Part shown: in pieces, positions 1-7,527 of the stretch
Layout of the letters: each line of letters begins with the position of its first letter
Numbering within the stretch: the first letter of the stretch is position 1
DNA from: UBA285 sp049970695
GTDB taxonomy: Archaea > Thermoproteota > Thermoprotei_A > Sulfolobales > Desulfurococcaceae
Direction of reading: 5' to 3'
Assembly (NCBI GenBank): GCA_049970695.1
Contig: JBMFML010000010.1
Span: 1-40,521 of the forward strand
DNA: 40,521 nt
Made by a program: the position numbers and the translations under genes
Notes under the pieces: model-generated
The model's input: the letters and a program-made list of their open reading frames with translations, nothing else
The model's database searches: none
What the model was told of the DNA's origin: nothing

Positions 1-32
1 GGTGGTCGCGGGTTCAAATCCCGCCGGCGGCT
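1..32 (+). tRNA. 3' end of a tRNA, probably tRNA-Thr (partial)
   Basis: The window opens inside a tRNA. A T-arm is visible (stem GCGGG, loop TTCAAAT, stem CCCGC at 8-24), followed by the 3' acceptor strand CGGCGGC (25-31) and discriminator T at 32. The anticodon lies outside the window. The same acceptor strand plus U discriminator occurs in the complete tRNA-Thr(GGT) at 21608-21681, and U73 is common for archaeal tRNA-Thr, so another threonine isoacceptor is the best guess. CCA is not encoded. Confidence 0.75.
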
Positions 33-82
33 TTCTTAAGCAACACTCAACCAATAAAACCTCAGTGCTTTGGGCTCTCGCG

Positions 83-93
83 AAATTTAAAAA
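83..93 (+). promoter_or_regulatory. Candidate TATA box upstream of the THUMP-SPOUT gene
   Basis: AAATTTAAAAA lies in the 157-base gap between the tRNA and the first gene. A transcript start about 27 bases on (near 115) would leave a leader of about 75 bases before the TTG at 190. It is the only clear TATA-like run in the gap. Confidence 0.4.
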
Positions 94-189
94 CAGGCAG
101 CAATCGTAACTGAGAAGTTTACTTTAGGGACCTACTAGATTGCAGTTAACTTACTTGCTCGGTTTTCTAACCTTAGCGGGGGCAGGGTT

Positions 190-1314
190 TTGGGCTCGCT
201 GGAGAAAGCCGATCTGTTGATTACGTGCAAGCTCGGCTTCGAGAAAATAGTGGCTTCCTATTTAAAAGAGCTTGACGAGCGCTTGGAAGTTATTCCTGCG
301 CCGCACGGTTTCCTGGGCTTAGTCCTAGTATCTGGTGCTAGCGATAAGTATGGGCTCGCTAAGCTCGTTTTAGAGAAAGTTCCAGAGGTCGAGAAAGTCT
401 ACGTTGTTGAAGGCTACTCGAGGGCTTCGCCAAACGAGATCGCGAGCGTTGTCAGAGAACTTGTCAGGGGCAAGATTAGCAGTAACGAGACTTTTGCCGT
501 TAGAACTACGAGGAGGGGTAAACACGACTTTACGAGCATAGATGTAAACGTCGCGGTCGGCTCTGTTGTTAAGGAGGTTACTGGGGCCGCGGTTGATCTA
601 GAAAACCCAGACAAGGTAGTATCCGTACAAATCCTGCAAGACCACGCTTACATAAGCATCGTTAGCGGGAAAGATCAGCCCAAGAAGATGAAGCCGTACA
701 AGTACCCTATGTACAAGGTCTTCAGGCTTTTTACAGTAGCTCACGAGCCCTACCTGGGGCCCAGAGACGCTGCATACAACATGGGAGTTAGAATTGGTAG
801 AGAAGTACAGACCTACGAGGTCGGCGAGCTAGTAGTAGCCCCTGTTGGGAGAGTTGAAGCAGAGCCCCTTATGGAGTTTCTCAGAGGGCTAGTAGAGGGC
901 ATCGAGTCCAGGTTCGAGGTACAGAAGAGGAGTTACGGTAGAGAAGTACACAGAGTCAAGGTGACGGTGCAAGACATGTACCAGTTCGTGAGAGATAGAA
1001 TGGGCGACACGCTAATAATCTTCGAGCCTGAGGGGGAGCCCATATCGAGAGTGGCCGGTGAAGTGAGGAGCACTATAATGGAGACCCTGAAGAGAGGTAA
1101 AAGAGTCTATCTAATGGTCGGTGCTAGGGAGGGGGTTCCGCTAGGCTTGTTCAGGTACGCTAAACACGTACTTGACGTGGCGCCGGGTATAGTAATATCA
1201 ACGGAGTACGCGCTGGCATCGGCACTAATAGCCATAGCGACAATACTGCACGAAGCACTCGCGGAGGCCGGGGCTGAAAAGCGAGAAGAAACTTCAAGCC
1301 CTGAAACGGGCTAA
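190..1314 (+). CDS. THUMP domain-containing SPOUT-type RNA methyltransferase (predicted)
   Basis: The 374-residue product has an N-terminal ferredoxin-like/THUMP RNA-binding half (about 1-170) and a C-terminal half that looks like a knotted SPOUT methyltransferase fold. The latter reading rests on LIIFEPEGEPIS, then MVGAREGVPLGLFR, then APGIVISTEYALASALIAI near residues 310-350, the order expected for the SAM-binding knot. The likely role is modification of tRNA or rRNA; substrate and position cannot be read from sequence. The start is TTG at 190, preceded by a purine-rich GGGGGCAGGG. The C-terminus ends in a short charged tail. No partner gene is adjacent. A second THUMP protein lies at 18563-19060. 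The THUMP assignment is firmer than the SPOUT one. Confidence 0.75.
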   Translation: MGSLEKADLLITCKLGFEKIVASYLKELDERLEVIPAPHGFLGLVLVSGASDKYGLAKLVLEKVPEVEKVYVVEGYSRASPNEIASVVRELVRGKISSNETFAVRTTRRGKHDFTSIDVNVAVGSVVKEVTGAAVDLENPDKVVSVQILQDHAYISIVSGKDQPKKMKPYKYPMYKVFRLFTVAHEPYLGPRDAAYNMGVRIGREVQTYEVGELVVAPVGRVEAEPLMEFLRGLVEGIESRFEVQKRSYGREVHRVKVTVQDMYQFVRDRMGDTLIIFEPEGEPISRVAGEVRSTIMETLKRGKRVYLMVGAREGVPLGLFRYAKHVLDVAPGIVISTEYALASALIAIATILHEALAEAGAEKREETSSPETG

Positions 1315-1333
1315 AAGCGTGGCAATAGACCCG

Positions 1334-1453
1334 CTAAACTAACGTCCAATACTCGTTAACCCCGACGACCTCGCCGATAACTAACAACTTCGCGTAGTAG
1401 TCTAGACTCCGACCTCGGCCCGATTGCAGCTCTTTTCCGCATTTCTGCGCTTC
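1334..1453 (-). pseudogene. C-terminal gene remnant, family unknown
   Basis: Read on the minus strand, this gives 39 sense codons ending with SLDYYAKLLVIGEVVGVN and EYWTLV before TAG at 1334-1336. The composition and codon use look like a real protein end, unlike chance frames here. An in-frame TAG at 1454-1456 blocks extension. Switching frame upstream gives another protein-like stretch, NESLPKWAPFLYIDATRTRK (about 1450-1509), suggesting one frameshift plus further decay. No start or ribosome binding site can be assigned and I do not recognise the family. Confidence 0.35.
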
Positions 1454-1842
1454 CTAGTGCGAGTGGCATCTATATACAGGAAAGGCGCCCACTTGGGTAG
1501 CGACTCATTTTATACGATCAGCAGCTACGTAGAGGTGCTTTACATCGCGTCAACGCTACTCATATGCTGGGTGCCAAAACACGTTCTTAGTGAAAATTTA
1601 ATCAATAATGGAGTCAGCTGTCCTGACGTGGCAAATAAAGTTAAGAGCGTTCAGCTCGAGTCGTCCTCGAGAAGTATGGCACTTTCTAGCGACATAGAGT
1701 TCGGTAAAAGTGCCGAAGAAGGCCTACAGGTCAAGAGAAACGGTAGACGAGCTGAAGCACGAGCACGCTTTTACTCAGAGAACAGCGGATTGTCAGCCTG
1801 GGCTACGTACTACTAGCTGAATTACCCAACTGGAAGTCTAGT

Positions 1843-1858
1843 ATGAGAATATTCTCAT
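1843..1858. repeat. Perfect 16-base palindrome
   Basis: ATGAGAATATTCTCAT reads identically on both strands. It lies 45 bases before the weak frame starting at 1904 and in otherwise featureless DNA. The size and symmetry suit a dimeric HTH operator, but no neighbouring regulator identifies itself as the partner. Confidence 0.6.
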
Positions 1859-1903
1859 CTTATCTGCACAAAACTTGGTCTAGGCCGAGTAGAAAAGCGA
1901 GGC

Positions 1904-2224
1904 GTGTCCAGGCACAGTCATGAAACCGGGTGTGGTGCAATATCGGAAGAGAGAGTGCACGGCTTCCTCAAGCTAATATGCAATGAGCTGGAAAGCGGGC
2001 ACCTTGTGATGGTTATACCCCTCAATACAGTTGTTCGCGAGCCAATAAAGTTGTGCCGACTCGACCACGCTAGAAAGGTGAGGACGTCTGAATCGTGGAA
2101 GACCTCAATCAAGGAGGCTCTTGAGCGGGTAGCTAGTAAATTGTCTGGCCGCTTTATTACACATACGTACCTTACTGAAACGGCGAGACGTGTTACTCAC
2201 TCGGCTGATTGTCTGAGCTTCTAG
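1904..2224 (+). CDS. Doubtful small protein, unknown
   Basis: A GTG-started frame of 106 codons. The middle (SGHLVMVIPLNTVVREPIKL) reads somewhat like a folded protein; the ends do not. It overlaps the 3' end of the primase gene on the opposite strand by 32 bases, which is unusual for an intact gene. There is no clear ribosome binding site. The palindrome at 1843-1858 lies upstream. I do not recognise a family; it may be a remnant or a chance frame. Confidence 0.2.
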   Translation: MSRHSHETGCGAISEERVHGFLKLICNELESGHLVMVIPLNTVVREPIKLCRLDHARKVRTSESWKTSIKEALERVASKLSGRFITHTYLTETARRVTHSADCLSF

Positions 2225-3407
2225 TCGCTTCGTACTCTTCATGCGGGGGGGCTTCAGTTGCTTCTACAGGTTTTCTTCTCCTTAGTGTTCTAACCGCGTA
2301 CTTGTAAACCGCAACAGGGTTCTTGCCCCCTGGGCATTGATCTTCTATTGGGCATATACCCGCAGACTTCATTTTGTCGCAGTTATAGGGCATGTACTTC
2401 CTTCTACTACCTCTCAAGCCTAGTATGTGCTCTACCTGATACCTCGCGATTTTCTCATTATAGTCTGCCGTTTTCTTAAAGTACTCTAGTATATCATCAA
2501 CGCCTAGTCCGATTTGGCCCAAGAAGGCTGCTAAGTTAAACCTCTCAACGTGGCTGGGGTTGCCACCGGCTTTTAGTTCGTTTAAAATTCTCTTTATGCA
2601 GGGTGGAAAGAGGCTTTCGATTACTTCGCCTGCTTCAGTCACGGGTGCTGTAGAGGCCTCTTCAGGCTCTCTCTCGGTCGTGGTTGTGGCTATGGTAACG
2701 GGCTCTTTGTAGTACTCCTTGAGTACCGCTTCTTGCAGTACTCTGGCTATTTTCTCTACTCCCGCTACAGGGCTCTCGAGCTGTTCCTCGGCAGACCCCA
2801 GTACTACTTGAAATACTTTCTCTTCGAGGATTCGCGTAAACACTTGGTTGTCTAGGTATACGAGGCCCCTGCTTACTACCATGTTTGAAAGCGAGTATGC
2901 TTCGTCGTGTGCGAGCCTCTTAGAAACTACCTCTAGGTAGTCCTCTACTGGTAATGCGTAACGCAATTGCTTAAAGCCTAGTACTTCTTTCTTTCCACGG
3001 CTCGTGACCACGGGTATTCTTGGTGCCTCGTGACTTAGTACTACTCTTAGTCCAAGCTTCGTGGCGATAGTTGCTAGAACCTCGTCGTCTTCGCTTTCTA
3101 GTTGCTTTTTCGCCGTTTTTGAGTAAGCAAGTGCTACGCGGGCTGCGAAACGCTTGTCTTCCAAGAACCTTGCGACTTCGAGGAGCGAGTAGTACACTAG
3201 TATGCTTTCTTCGTAGTTGCTGTAGGAGTCGACTGGCACTTCCCCGGTTTGTAGAATGTTTCGAACCGTTTCGACGAGCTTAGAAAGGAGGTCCGTGCTT
3301 TCTGCTACAACAGTGCTTGGACTCGTTATGAATAAATGTGGAAAGTCTCTGGGAGAGGCAGCAAACGGGAACTTCTTGTAGTGGTCTATACGCCACGGCA
3401 TAGGCAA
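2193..3407 (-). CDS. priL: DNA primase large subunit PriL
   Basis: The regulatory subunit of the archaeal/eukaryotic-type primase, which with PriS makes primers for replication. The 404-residue product has the helical N-terminal half and the C-terminal iron-sulfur domain. Four cysteines expected to hold a [4Fe-4S] cluster are at C270 (FPPC), C343 (YNC), C352 (GIC) and C358 (DQC). An acidic, Thr-rich linker (about 238-262) separates the domains and the last 25 residues are a disordered acidic tail. The start is ATG at 3407; Met3 is an alternative. A TATA-like TTTAAGCC on the minus strand near 3465-3478 fits a transcript start about 35 bases before the ATG. priS is not in the window. Confidence 0.9.
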   Translation of the reverse strand: MPMPWRIDHYKKFPFAASPRDFPHLFITSPSTVVAESTDLLSKLVETVRNILQTGEVPVDSYSNYEESILVYYSLLEVARFLEDKRFAARVALAYSKTAKKQLESEDDEVLATIATKLGLRVVLSHEAPRIPVVTSRGKKEVLGFKQLRYALPVEDYLEVVSKRLAHDEAYSLSNMVVSRGLVYLDNQVFTRILEEKVFQVVLGSAEEQLESPVAGVEKIARVLQEAVLKEYYKEPVTIATTTTEREPEEASTAPVTEAGEVIESLFPPCIKRILNELKAGGNPSHVERFNLAAFLGQIGLGVDDILEYFKKTADYNEKIARYQVEHILGLRGSRRKYMPYNCDKMKSAGICPIEDQCPGGKNPVAVYKYAVRTLRRRKPVEATEAPPHEEYEATRSSDNQPSE

Positions 3408-3597
3408 TCACTCGAGCTCACTAGCACAGGCTTTGGTACTAGCCAATTGCATATTCGGCGGCTAAGAGGCTTAAACCGCGTGCCTCTTGGCGCGTGCTTA
3501 GTGTTCACCGTAAATCTGGTTGGGGGTTTTCAAGTCGCTTAGTCGCCCATGCGTGGTTAAAACCGGGTTAGTCAGCGCTTTGGCCCCACATCACTGC

Positions 3598-3654
3598 TCA
3601 GGCATCGTCTTTCGAGGTCCCCATACATCATCTAGGGTATTTGTATTTCATCAC
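3598..3654 (-). ncRNA. Candidate C/D box guide sRNA
   Basis: In the gap between the primase gene and the gene ending at 3682, the minus strand carries a C box GTGATGA (3654-3648) and a D box CTGA (3601-3598), 57 bases overall, the usual archaeal size. Twelve bases after the C box is CTAG, a poor D' box, directly followed by ATGATGT, a passable C' box. The second guide interval is longer than usual (about 23 bases). The two boxes at the ends are solid; the internal boxes are weak. No rRNA or tRNA target could be assigned. Confidence 0.3.
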
Positions 3655-3681
3655 GCCTTAATAAGGAGTGTGGCTGTCTAC

Positions 3682-4197
3682 CTAGCCCAGCTCGAAGTCT
3701 ATTCTCTCATACCCCTTTGTGCGCGTGCCGGCTGCGACTTTAAACGTCAATATTCTTCCTCCTCCGAGTAGGGTGTAGGGTACTCCTACATCGGCTTTTA
3801 GAACCCGGGCTTTCAGTGGAAATACCCAGTAGACTCTATATTCGTACTCGGCTACTTCGGGCTCGTAAGCATCTTCGTAAGTGTTCACCCCTCTGCGGAG
3901 CTCTCCTTGAAACACTATGAAGAACGCTATGTACGGGTGCTTGTAGTCTCCGCGAAAGCCTACTTCTACGTCTACTACTCTCGGGTACGTTGACTTGCCA
4001 TTTATCCGCACATCTTCAGAGTCGAGAAATCTCTGCATGTTTTCTGCTAACGTGGCTTTCTCCTCCTCGAGCCTTTTGGGATCTGAGACTACGCTCCTGT
4101 ACTCCTCTGCTTCATCGTAGTACTCGAAGAGAACTATTTGCTCCACCAAGCCGGTTTCTCTCACAAAAAAGTAACCGAGGCCGTATAGGGGCTTCAA
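3682..4197 (-). CDS. Hypothetical protein coupled to the membrane regulator
   Basis: A 171-residue protein of unknown function, rich in Glu, Tyr and Val, with no signal peptide, membrane segment or Cys motif. The pattern of alternating hydrophobic strands (YPRVVDVEVGFRGDYKHPYI, YRVYWVFPLKARVLKADVGV) suggests a mostly beta fold. It starts with TTG at 4197, overlapping the TGA stop of the upstream membrane winged-helix gene (TTGA), so the two are translationally coupled and likely act together. I do not recognise the family. Confidence 0.7.
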   Translation of the reverse strand: MKPLYGLGYFFVRETGLVEQIVLFEYYDEAEEYRSVVSDPKRLEEEKATLAENMQRFLDSEDVRINGKSTYPRVVDVEVGFRGDYKHPYIAFFIVFQGELRRGVNTYEDAYEPEVAEYEYRVYWVFPLKARVLKADVGVPYTLLGGGRILTFKVAAGTRTKGYERIDFELG

Positions 4198-5216
4198 GTT
4201 ATTCGCTCCCTGCCCTCTTCACTAGATATTTTCTTGTACAGCTCTATTCCTTTAGGCGTTAGCACAAGGTAATTGGTTTTACCAACGCGCTTAATCTCTA
4301 CTAAGCCGTCTTCTTCGAGCCTCTTTAACCTTCTACTCACACTCGACTTTGGAAGCCCTGTCTTCTTCACCAGATCCGACTGTGCTAGGCCTTCTTTACC
4401 GGCATCGCCAAGAGCTTTTATTATAAGTCTTGATGCGTGATCCGTAACGTAGTCTCTGTACTCTACTGTCGGCTTGAGTGCCCTTCTCTTCACCACTAGG
4501 TAGTAAGCTACTATACCTGCTACTGCTACTACTAGTAGTAAAGCAAGTACCACAGTAGGTATAAGGAGGGGGGCAGTTGTTCCAGTTGCTGGTACCCCTG
4601 TAACCTCTAATTCTAGTTCAAATAAGAGCTCTACCATTGCAAACCCGCTAATGACAACCCTCGTTAAGTTGCCCACCACTGTTGGAGTAAACGAGGCGTT
4701 GCCAGCAAACCTGTTGACGTAAACCTTGTAGATCCCCGGGACCACTATCTCGAGAGAGGCCTCTCGCGCAATGTCTTTGAGCACTGTGAGGTCCACTAGC
4801 ATTGAGCAGTAACTCCGCGTTCCCTCAAGCAGGTTGCTTGCCGAGAAAGCGACTTCGAGCAATCCGCTACCGTAGACATATGCACGAACACTATTTGTAG
4901 CATTGTCGTAGTCTAAGCCAAGTACTGATAGATTTCCAGCTGTTGTGTAGTTGAGGTATTCAAAATAGCCTGCTTCGAATACCGTTAGTGGAATTTCTAG
5001 GCTTGCTATTTCACCGCGCGTATCTACACTTGCTCTAATTAGTAACATTCCCGTGTCTTCGATAATATCGTACCAGAGAACGTACTTGATGCTTGCTACT
5101 TCAGTGCTTGCTTGTCCGATGGCTGCATGCGCTAGTAGAATGAGCCAGATTAGGGTTAAGCAAAGCGCTGTGTAGTGGAGTAGGCCCCTACGGGTGTTCA
5201 CTTTCTTCACCCTCAT
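4194..5216 (-). CDS. Membrane-anchored winged-helix transcriptional regulator
   Basis: A 340-residue protein with an N-terminal hydrophobic signal/anchor (about 11-34), an extracytoplasmic beta-rich domain with several N-x-S/T sites (35-212), a single membrane span (about 216-242), then a cytoplasmic winged-helix domain (about 262-325; QSDLVKKTGLPKSSVSRRLK is the recognition region). This layout suggests a one-component sensor that reads an external or membrane signal and binds DNA. The start is set at ATG 5216: a TATA-like TTTTATGCA at 5253-5262 (minus strand) places the transcript start near 5230. A longer TTG start at 5234 is possible. The ligand and target genes are unknown; the coupled gene at 3682-4197 is a likely partner. 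Confidence 0.8.
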   Translation of the reverse strand: MRVKKVNTRRGLLHYTALCLTLIWLILLAHAAIGQASTEVASIKYVLWYDIIEDTGMLLIRASVDTRGEIASLEIPLTVFEAGYFEYLNYTTAGNLSVLGLDYDNATNSVRAYVYGSGLLEVAFSASNLLEGTRSYCSMLVDLTVLKDIAREASLEIVVPGIYKVYVNRFAGNASFTPTVVGNLTRVVISGFAMVELLFELELEVTGVPATGTTAPLLIPTVVLALLLVVAVAGIVAYYLVVKRRALKPTVEYRDYVTDHASRLIIKALGDAGKEGLAQSDLVKKTGLPKSSVSRRLKRLEEDGLVEIKRVGKTNYLVLTPKGIELYKKISSEEGRERIT

Positions 5217-5320
5217 GCAACCAGCCAAAGCCAACTAATTGAGCAATCATGTGCATAAAATCCAGTACTGGGCTATTAGTTTTTACGTAAACACTAATGG
5301 TGCACTGGTGACCGAGGCTC

Positions 5321-5995
5321 TTGTGGGCTTATAAGGAGCTCTACAGCTGTCCACTTACTCTAGTTCTTGGAAAGTTTTTCTACAACGACATTCAGGGGTT
5401 GACCGTACTGCCGGTAGCAAACTACAGAGCCTCTATACTCATAAACGCCCGTGGAGAGCAGAGGGTGGTATCCAACATCCCTTTCAAGAAGTGGCTCGAC
5501 CACGCACTACACATATGCAAGAGCGTTGCTAGTGGAAACATTAACGAGCTGGCACCAAGCGAACTAGCAGTAGCCTATGCAATGATGTACGGAGGACTTG
5601 GAACGTACGCGATAATTGAAAACAGCGTATACGTCGTGCTACTAGACTACGTGAATACGGCCAAGTTCCGCTTTTATCTTCGCTATTCAGAAATGCCAAG
5701 AGAAGTTTCTGTTTACGACCTAAGGGACATAGTCTTGCTCCACGTGGCTCTGAGAGAAGGGCTCAAAGGCGTTCTAGCTAAGAGCCTGTGCAGAGGCTCT
5801 TCACTAGAACCCGGAGTCTTTTGTACTATTGAGACGAGCCACGGGGAGCTACTCCTGGCAGACAGAGATACCTACGTAGGCCGAGGCGTGGTGAGAATAG
5901 TGCCCGATAACTCCCCATTGAGGCACGTAATTGCACTGAGTGAAGAAGGCCGCGTTAGCCACATGCCTGGTCAAGCGCCTTCTCAAGAGCGCTGA
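5321..5995 (+). CDS. Hypothetical protein
   Basis: A 224-residue protein starting at TTG 5321, with GGTGA 13 bases upstream. Alternating hydrophobic and charged segments indicate a soluble globular protein; no membrane span, Cys cluster or nucleotide motif is visible. I do not recognise a family. It diverges from the membrane regulator at 4194-5216, sharing a gap of about 100 bases, and its last 41 bases overlap the end of the YkgJ-type gene on the other strand. Confidence 0.65.
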   Translation: MWAYKELYSCPLTLVLGKFFYNDIQGLTVLPVANYRASILINARGEQRVVSNIPFKKWLDHALHICKSVASGNINELAPSELAVAYAMMYGGLGTYAIIENSVYVVLLDYVNTAKFRFYLRYSEMPREVSVYDLRDIVLLHVALREGLKGVLAKSLCRGSSLEPGVFCTIETSHGELLLADRDTYVGRGVVRIVPDNSPLRHVIALSEEGRVSHMPGQAPSQER

Positions 5996-6479
5996 GCGGC
6001 TCGTACCCTTCTTCAAATATGTGCTTATATAAGAGCTCGTAGTGTTTCCTTACCTCGCTCAAGTACTCTTTAAGGTCATCCCACGGAGGTTCTGCAAGCT
6101 CTCCTCTGCCAACACCCGGGCACGCTGATGAGACTTCGAGAGAGTCTTCAACGCGCGGCGCTATTGGTATAAAGGGGTAAAGCCTACACCGCGCTGGCCT
6201 AGCAGGATATACTGTGCAAGTTGGCAAGTTGTTTACGTACTTTAGAAATACGCATCTTCCTCCTATTCCTCTCAGTACTATTACTGGGACGTAGTCTGCT
6301 ATGACGACATAGAAGCTCTTGCCTGCGAGCTCTCTCCAGGGGGCTCCAAGATACTTGGCTATTCTGCAGACATCAAATACTGTTAGCGATACGTTTGGGC
6401 CACTACTACAGCACTTACCACACCTTATGCACGTATACGCCAACCTTTCTCCCAGCTTAACCACTGGATTGGGGCTCAT
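5955..6479 (-). CDS. YkgJ-type CxxCxxCC protein (UPF0153 family)
   Basis: A 174-residue protein of the family thought to chelate zinc or an iron-sulfur cluster. The signature CIRCGKCC is at residues 17-24, followed by three more conserved-type segments: C38, CVFLKYVNNLPTC, and the YPARPARCRLYPF motif. The start is ATG 6479, whose ATG overlaps the TGA stop of the small gene upstream (ATGA), indicating coupled translation; a longer TTG start inside that gene is less likely. The biochemical role of this family is not settled. Confidence 0.85.
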   Translation of the reverse strand: MSPNPVVKLGERLAYTCIRCGKCCSSGPNVSLTVFDVCRIAKYLGAPWRELAGKSFYVVIADYVPVIVLRGIGGRCVFLKYVNNLPTCTVYPARPARCRLYPFIPIAPRVEDSLEVSSACPGVGRGELAEPPWDDLKEYLSEVRKHYELLYKHIFEEGYEPLSALEKALDQACG

Positions 6480-6607
6480 GACCTTACGCCACAAATTACT
6501 CTAAATATGCACTTTGAGCACTGAGATTTTTCGACTTTTATACGTGCAGACTGCGGCTTAATGAGGCCCGTGTTTGTCACGATTACAAAGTCTTCTTTCT
6601 CTCTCAA
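6476..6607 (-). CDS. Tiny Cys-containing protein coupled to the YkgJ-type gene
   Basis: The frame ends with QCSKCIFRVICGVRS and TGA at 6478-6476, which overlaps the ATG of the YkgJ-type gene. The CxxC-x5-C ending and the overlap argue for a real gene. The start is unresolved: TTG at 6607 gives 43 residues, but protein-like sequence (IIGIIGSEKTLISSDLEARY) continues upstream to about 6670 with no ATG, GTG or TTG in frame. Either the gene uses an unusual start such as ATA, or it has lost its normal start. It may bind metal together with its neighbour; that is inference only. Confidence 0.45.
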   Translation of the reverse strand: MREKEDFVIVTNTGLIKPQSARIKVEKSQCSKCIFRVICGVRS

Positions 6608-6696
6608 AATTCGATACCTTGCTTCGAGATCGCTACTTATGAGTGTTTTTTCAGAGCCTATTATGCCTATTATCTCGTTCCGTAGGAGATAGTAAC

Positions 6697-7527
6697 ATGG
6701 GTGTAACTGTGAGCCTCGACTACTATGACGTTGCCGACTACAAATATATCGGGTCTGACAAGGTCTCTGCAATAGGGCTTGGAACTTACGGAATAAGGTC
6801 TTACGACAAGGCCTTCGAAGCCCTTGTATACGCCGTCCTCCACGGAATAAACCTCATTGACACAGCAGAAATGTACGATGCTGGAAGGGCCGAAGAGCTC
6901 GTTGGCAGAGTAGTAAAGGAGGTTGGGAGAGATTACGTTTTCATAACAACTAAGATGCTCCCAAGCAGGCTCGAGAGCGTGGACAGCGTTGTAAAGGCCG
7001 CGCAGGAATCCCTTAGAAGGCTTGGTGTATCTTACGTAGATCTCTTCTTGATACACTGGCCCAACGAGAGGCTGAGCATAGCGCAGCAAGTGAGAAACTT
7101 CGAGGTAATTGCCGAGAGGGGCTTTGCAAGGTACATAGGTGTTAGCAACTTTGACCTGGCCCAGCTGAGAATAGCGCTGGAGTCGACGAGGCGACACGAA
7201 ATTGTGGTTGACCAGGTTCACTACAGCTTAGCAAGCAGGCACTATGTAGAGAAAGAGCTCTTGCCCTTCTGCATTCAAAACAAAGTAGTCATACAGGCCT
7301 ACACACCGCTTGAAAGGGGCTCCGTAGCCCTGAATCCCGTAGTTAGGGCCGTGGCATCTAAGTATGGCAAAACGCCCATACAGGTAGCACTAAACTACCT
7401 AATCAGCTACAAAAACGTAGTCGCTATTCCGAAGTCCGAGCGCGTAGAACACGTGCAGGAAATACTTGGTGCAATGGGCTGGAGACTTGACAGGGAAGAC
7501 GTCGAATACCTGAGGAGGCATGCTTAG
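6697..7527 (+). CDS. Aldo/keto reductase
   Basis: An NAD(P)H-dependent oxidoreductase of the aldo/keto reductase superfamily, 276 residues, TIM-barrel fold. The catalytic tetrad is visible: D55 and Y60 (DTAEMYD), K86 (TTKM) and H120 (LIHWP). The C-terminal cofactor signature VAIPKSERVEHVQE is present. The start is ATG 6697, directly after a GGAGAT ribosome binding site; the upstream extension to 6643 would run into the divergent gene. The substrate cannot be inferred. Its last four bases overlap the end of the convergent radical SAM gene. Confidence 0.9.
   Translation: MGVTVSLDYYDVADYKYIGSDKVSAIGLGTYGIRSYDKAFEALVYAVLHGINLIDTAEMYDAGRAEELVGRVVKEVGRDYVFITTKMLPSRLESVDSVVKAAQESLRRLGVSYVDLFLIHWPNERLSIAQQVRNFEVIAERGFARYIGVSNFDLAQLRIALESTRRHEIVVDQVHYSLASRHYVEKELLPFCIQNKVVIQAYTPLERGSVALNPVVRAVASKYGKTPIQVALNYLISYKNVVAIPKSERVEHVQEILGAMGWRLDREDVEYLRRHA

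Larger units (their letters stand above)
1315..2192. other. Gene-poor stretch with probable gene remnants
   Basis: About 880 bases separate the methyltransferase gene from the end of the primase gene without a convincing intact gene. Two plus-strand open frames exist (1424-1816 and 1904-2224), but the first has an unusual composition and no recognisable family. On the minus strand a protein-like C-terminus ends at 1334 and is cut by a stop at 1454-1456, with protein-like but frame-shifted pieces further upstream. I read this as a decaying gene region. A perfect 16-base palindrome sits at 1843-1858. Confidence 0.5.

Noticed and set aside
1424..1816. A 130-codon plus-strand frame in the gene-poor stretch
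   Set aside because: TTG start without a ribosome binding site, Ser-rich and patternless; the opposite strand reads more like protein remnants.
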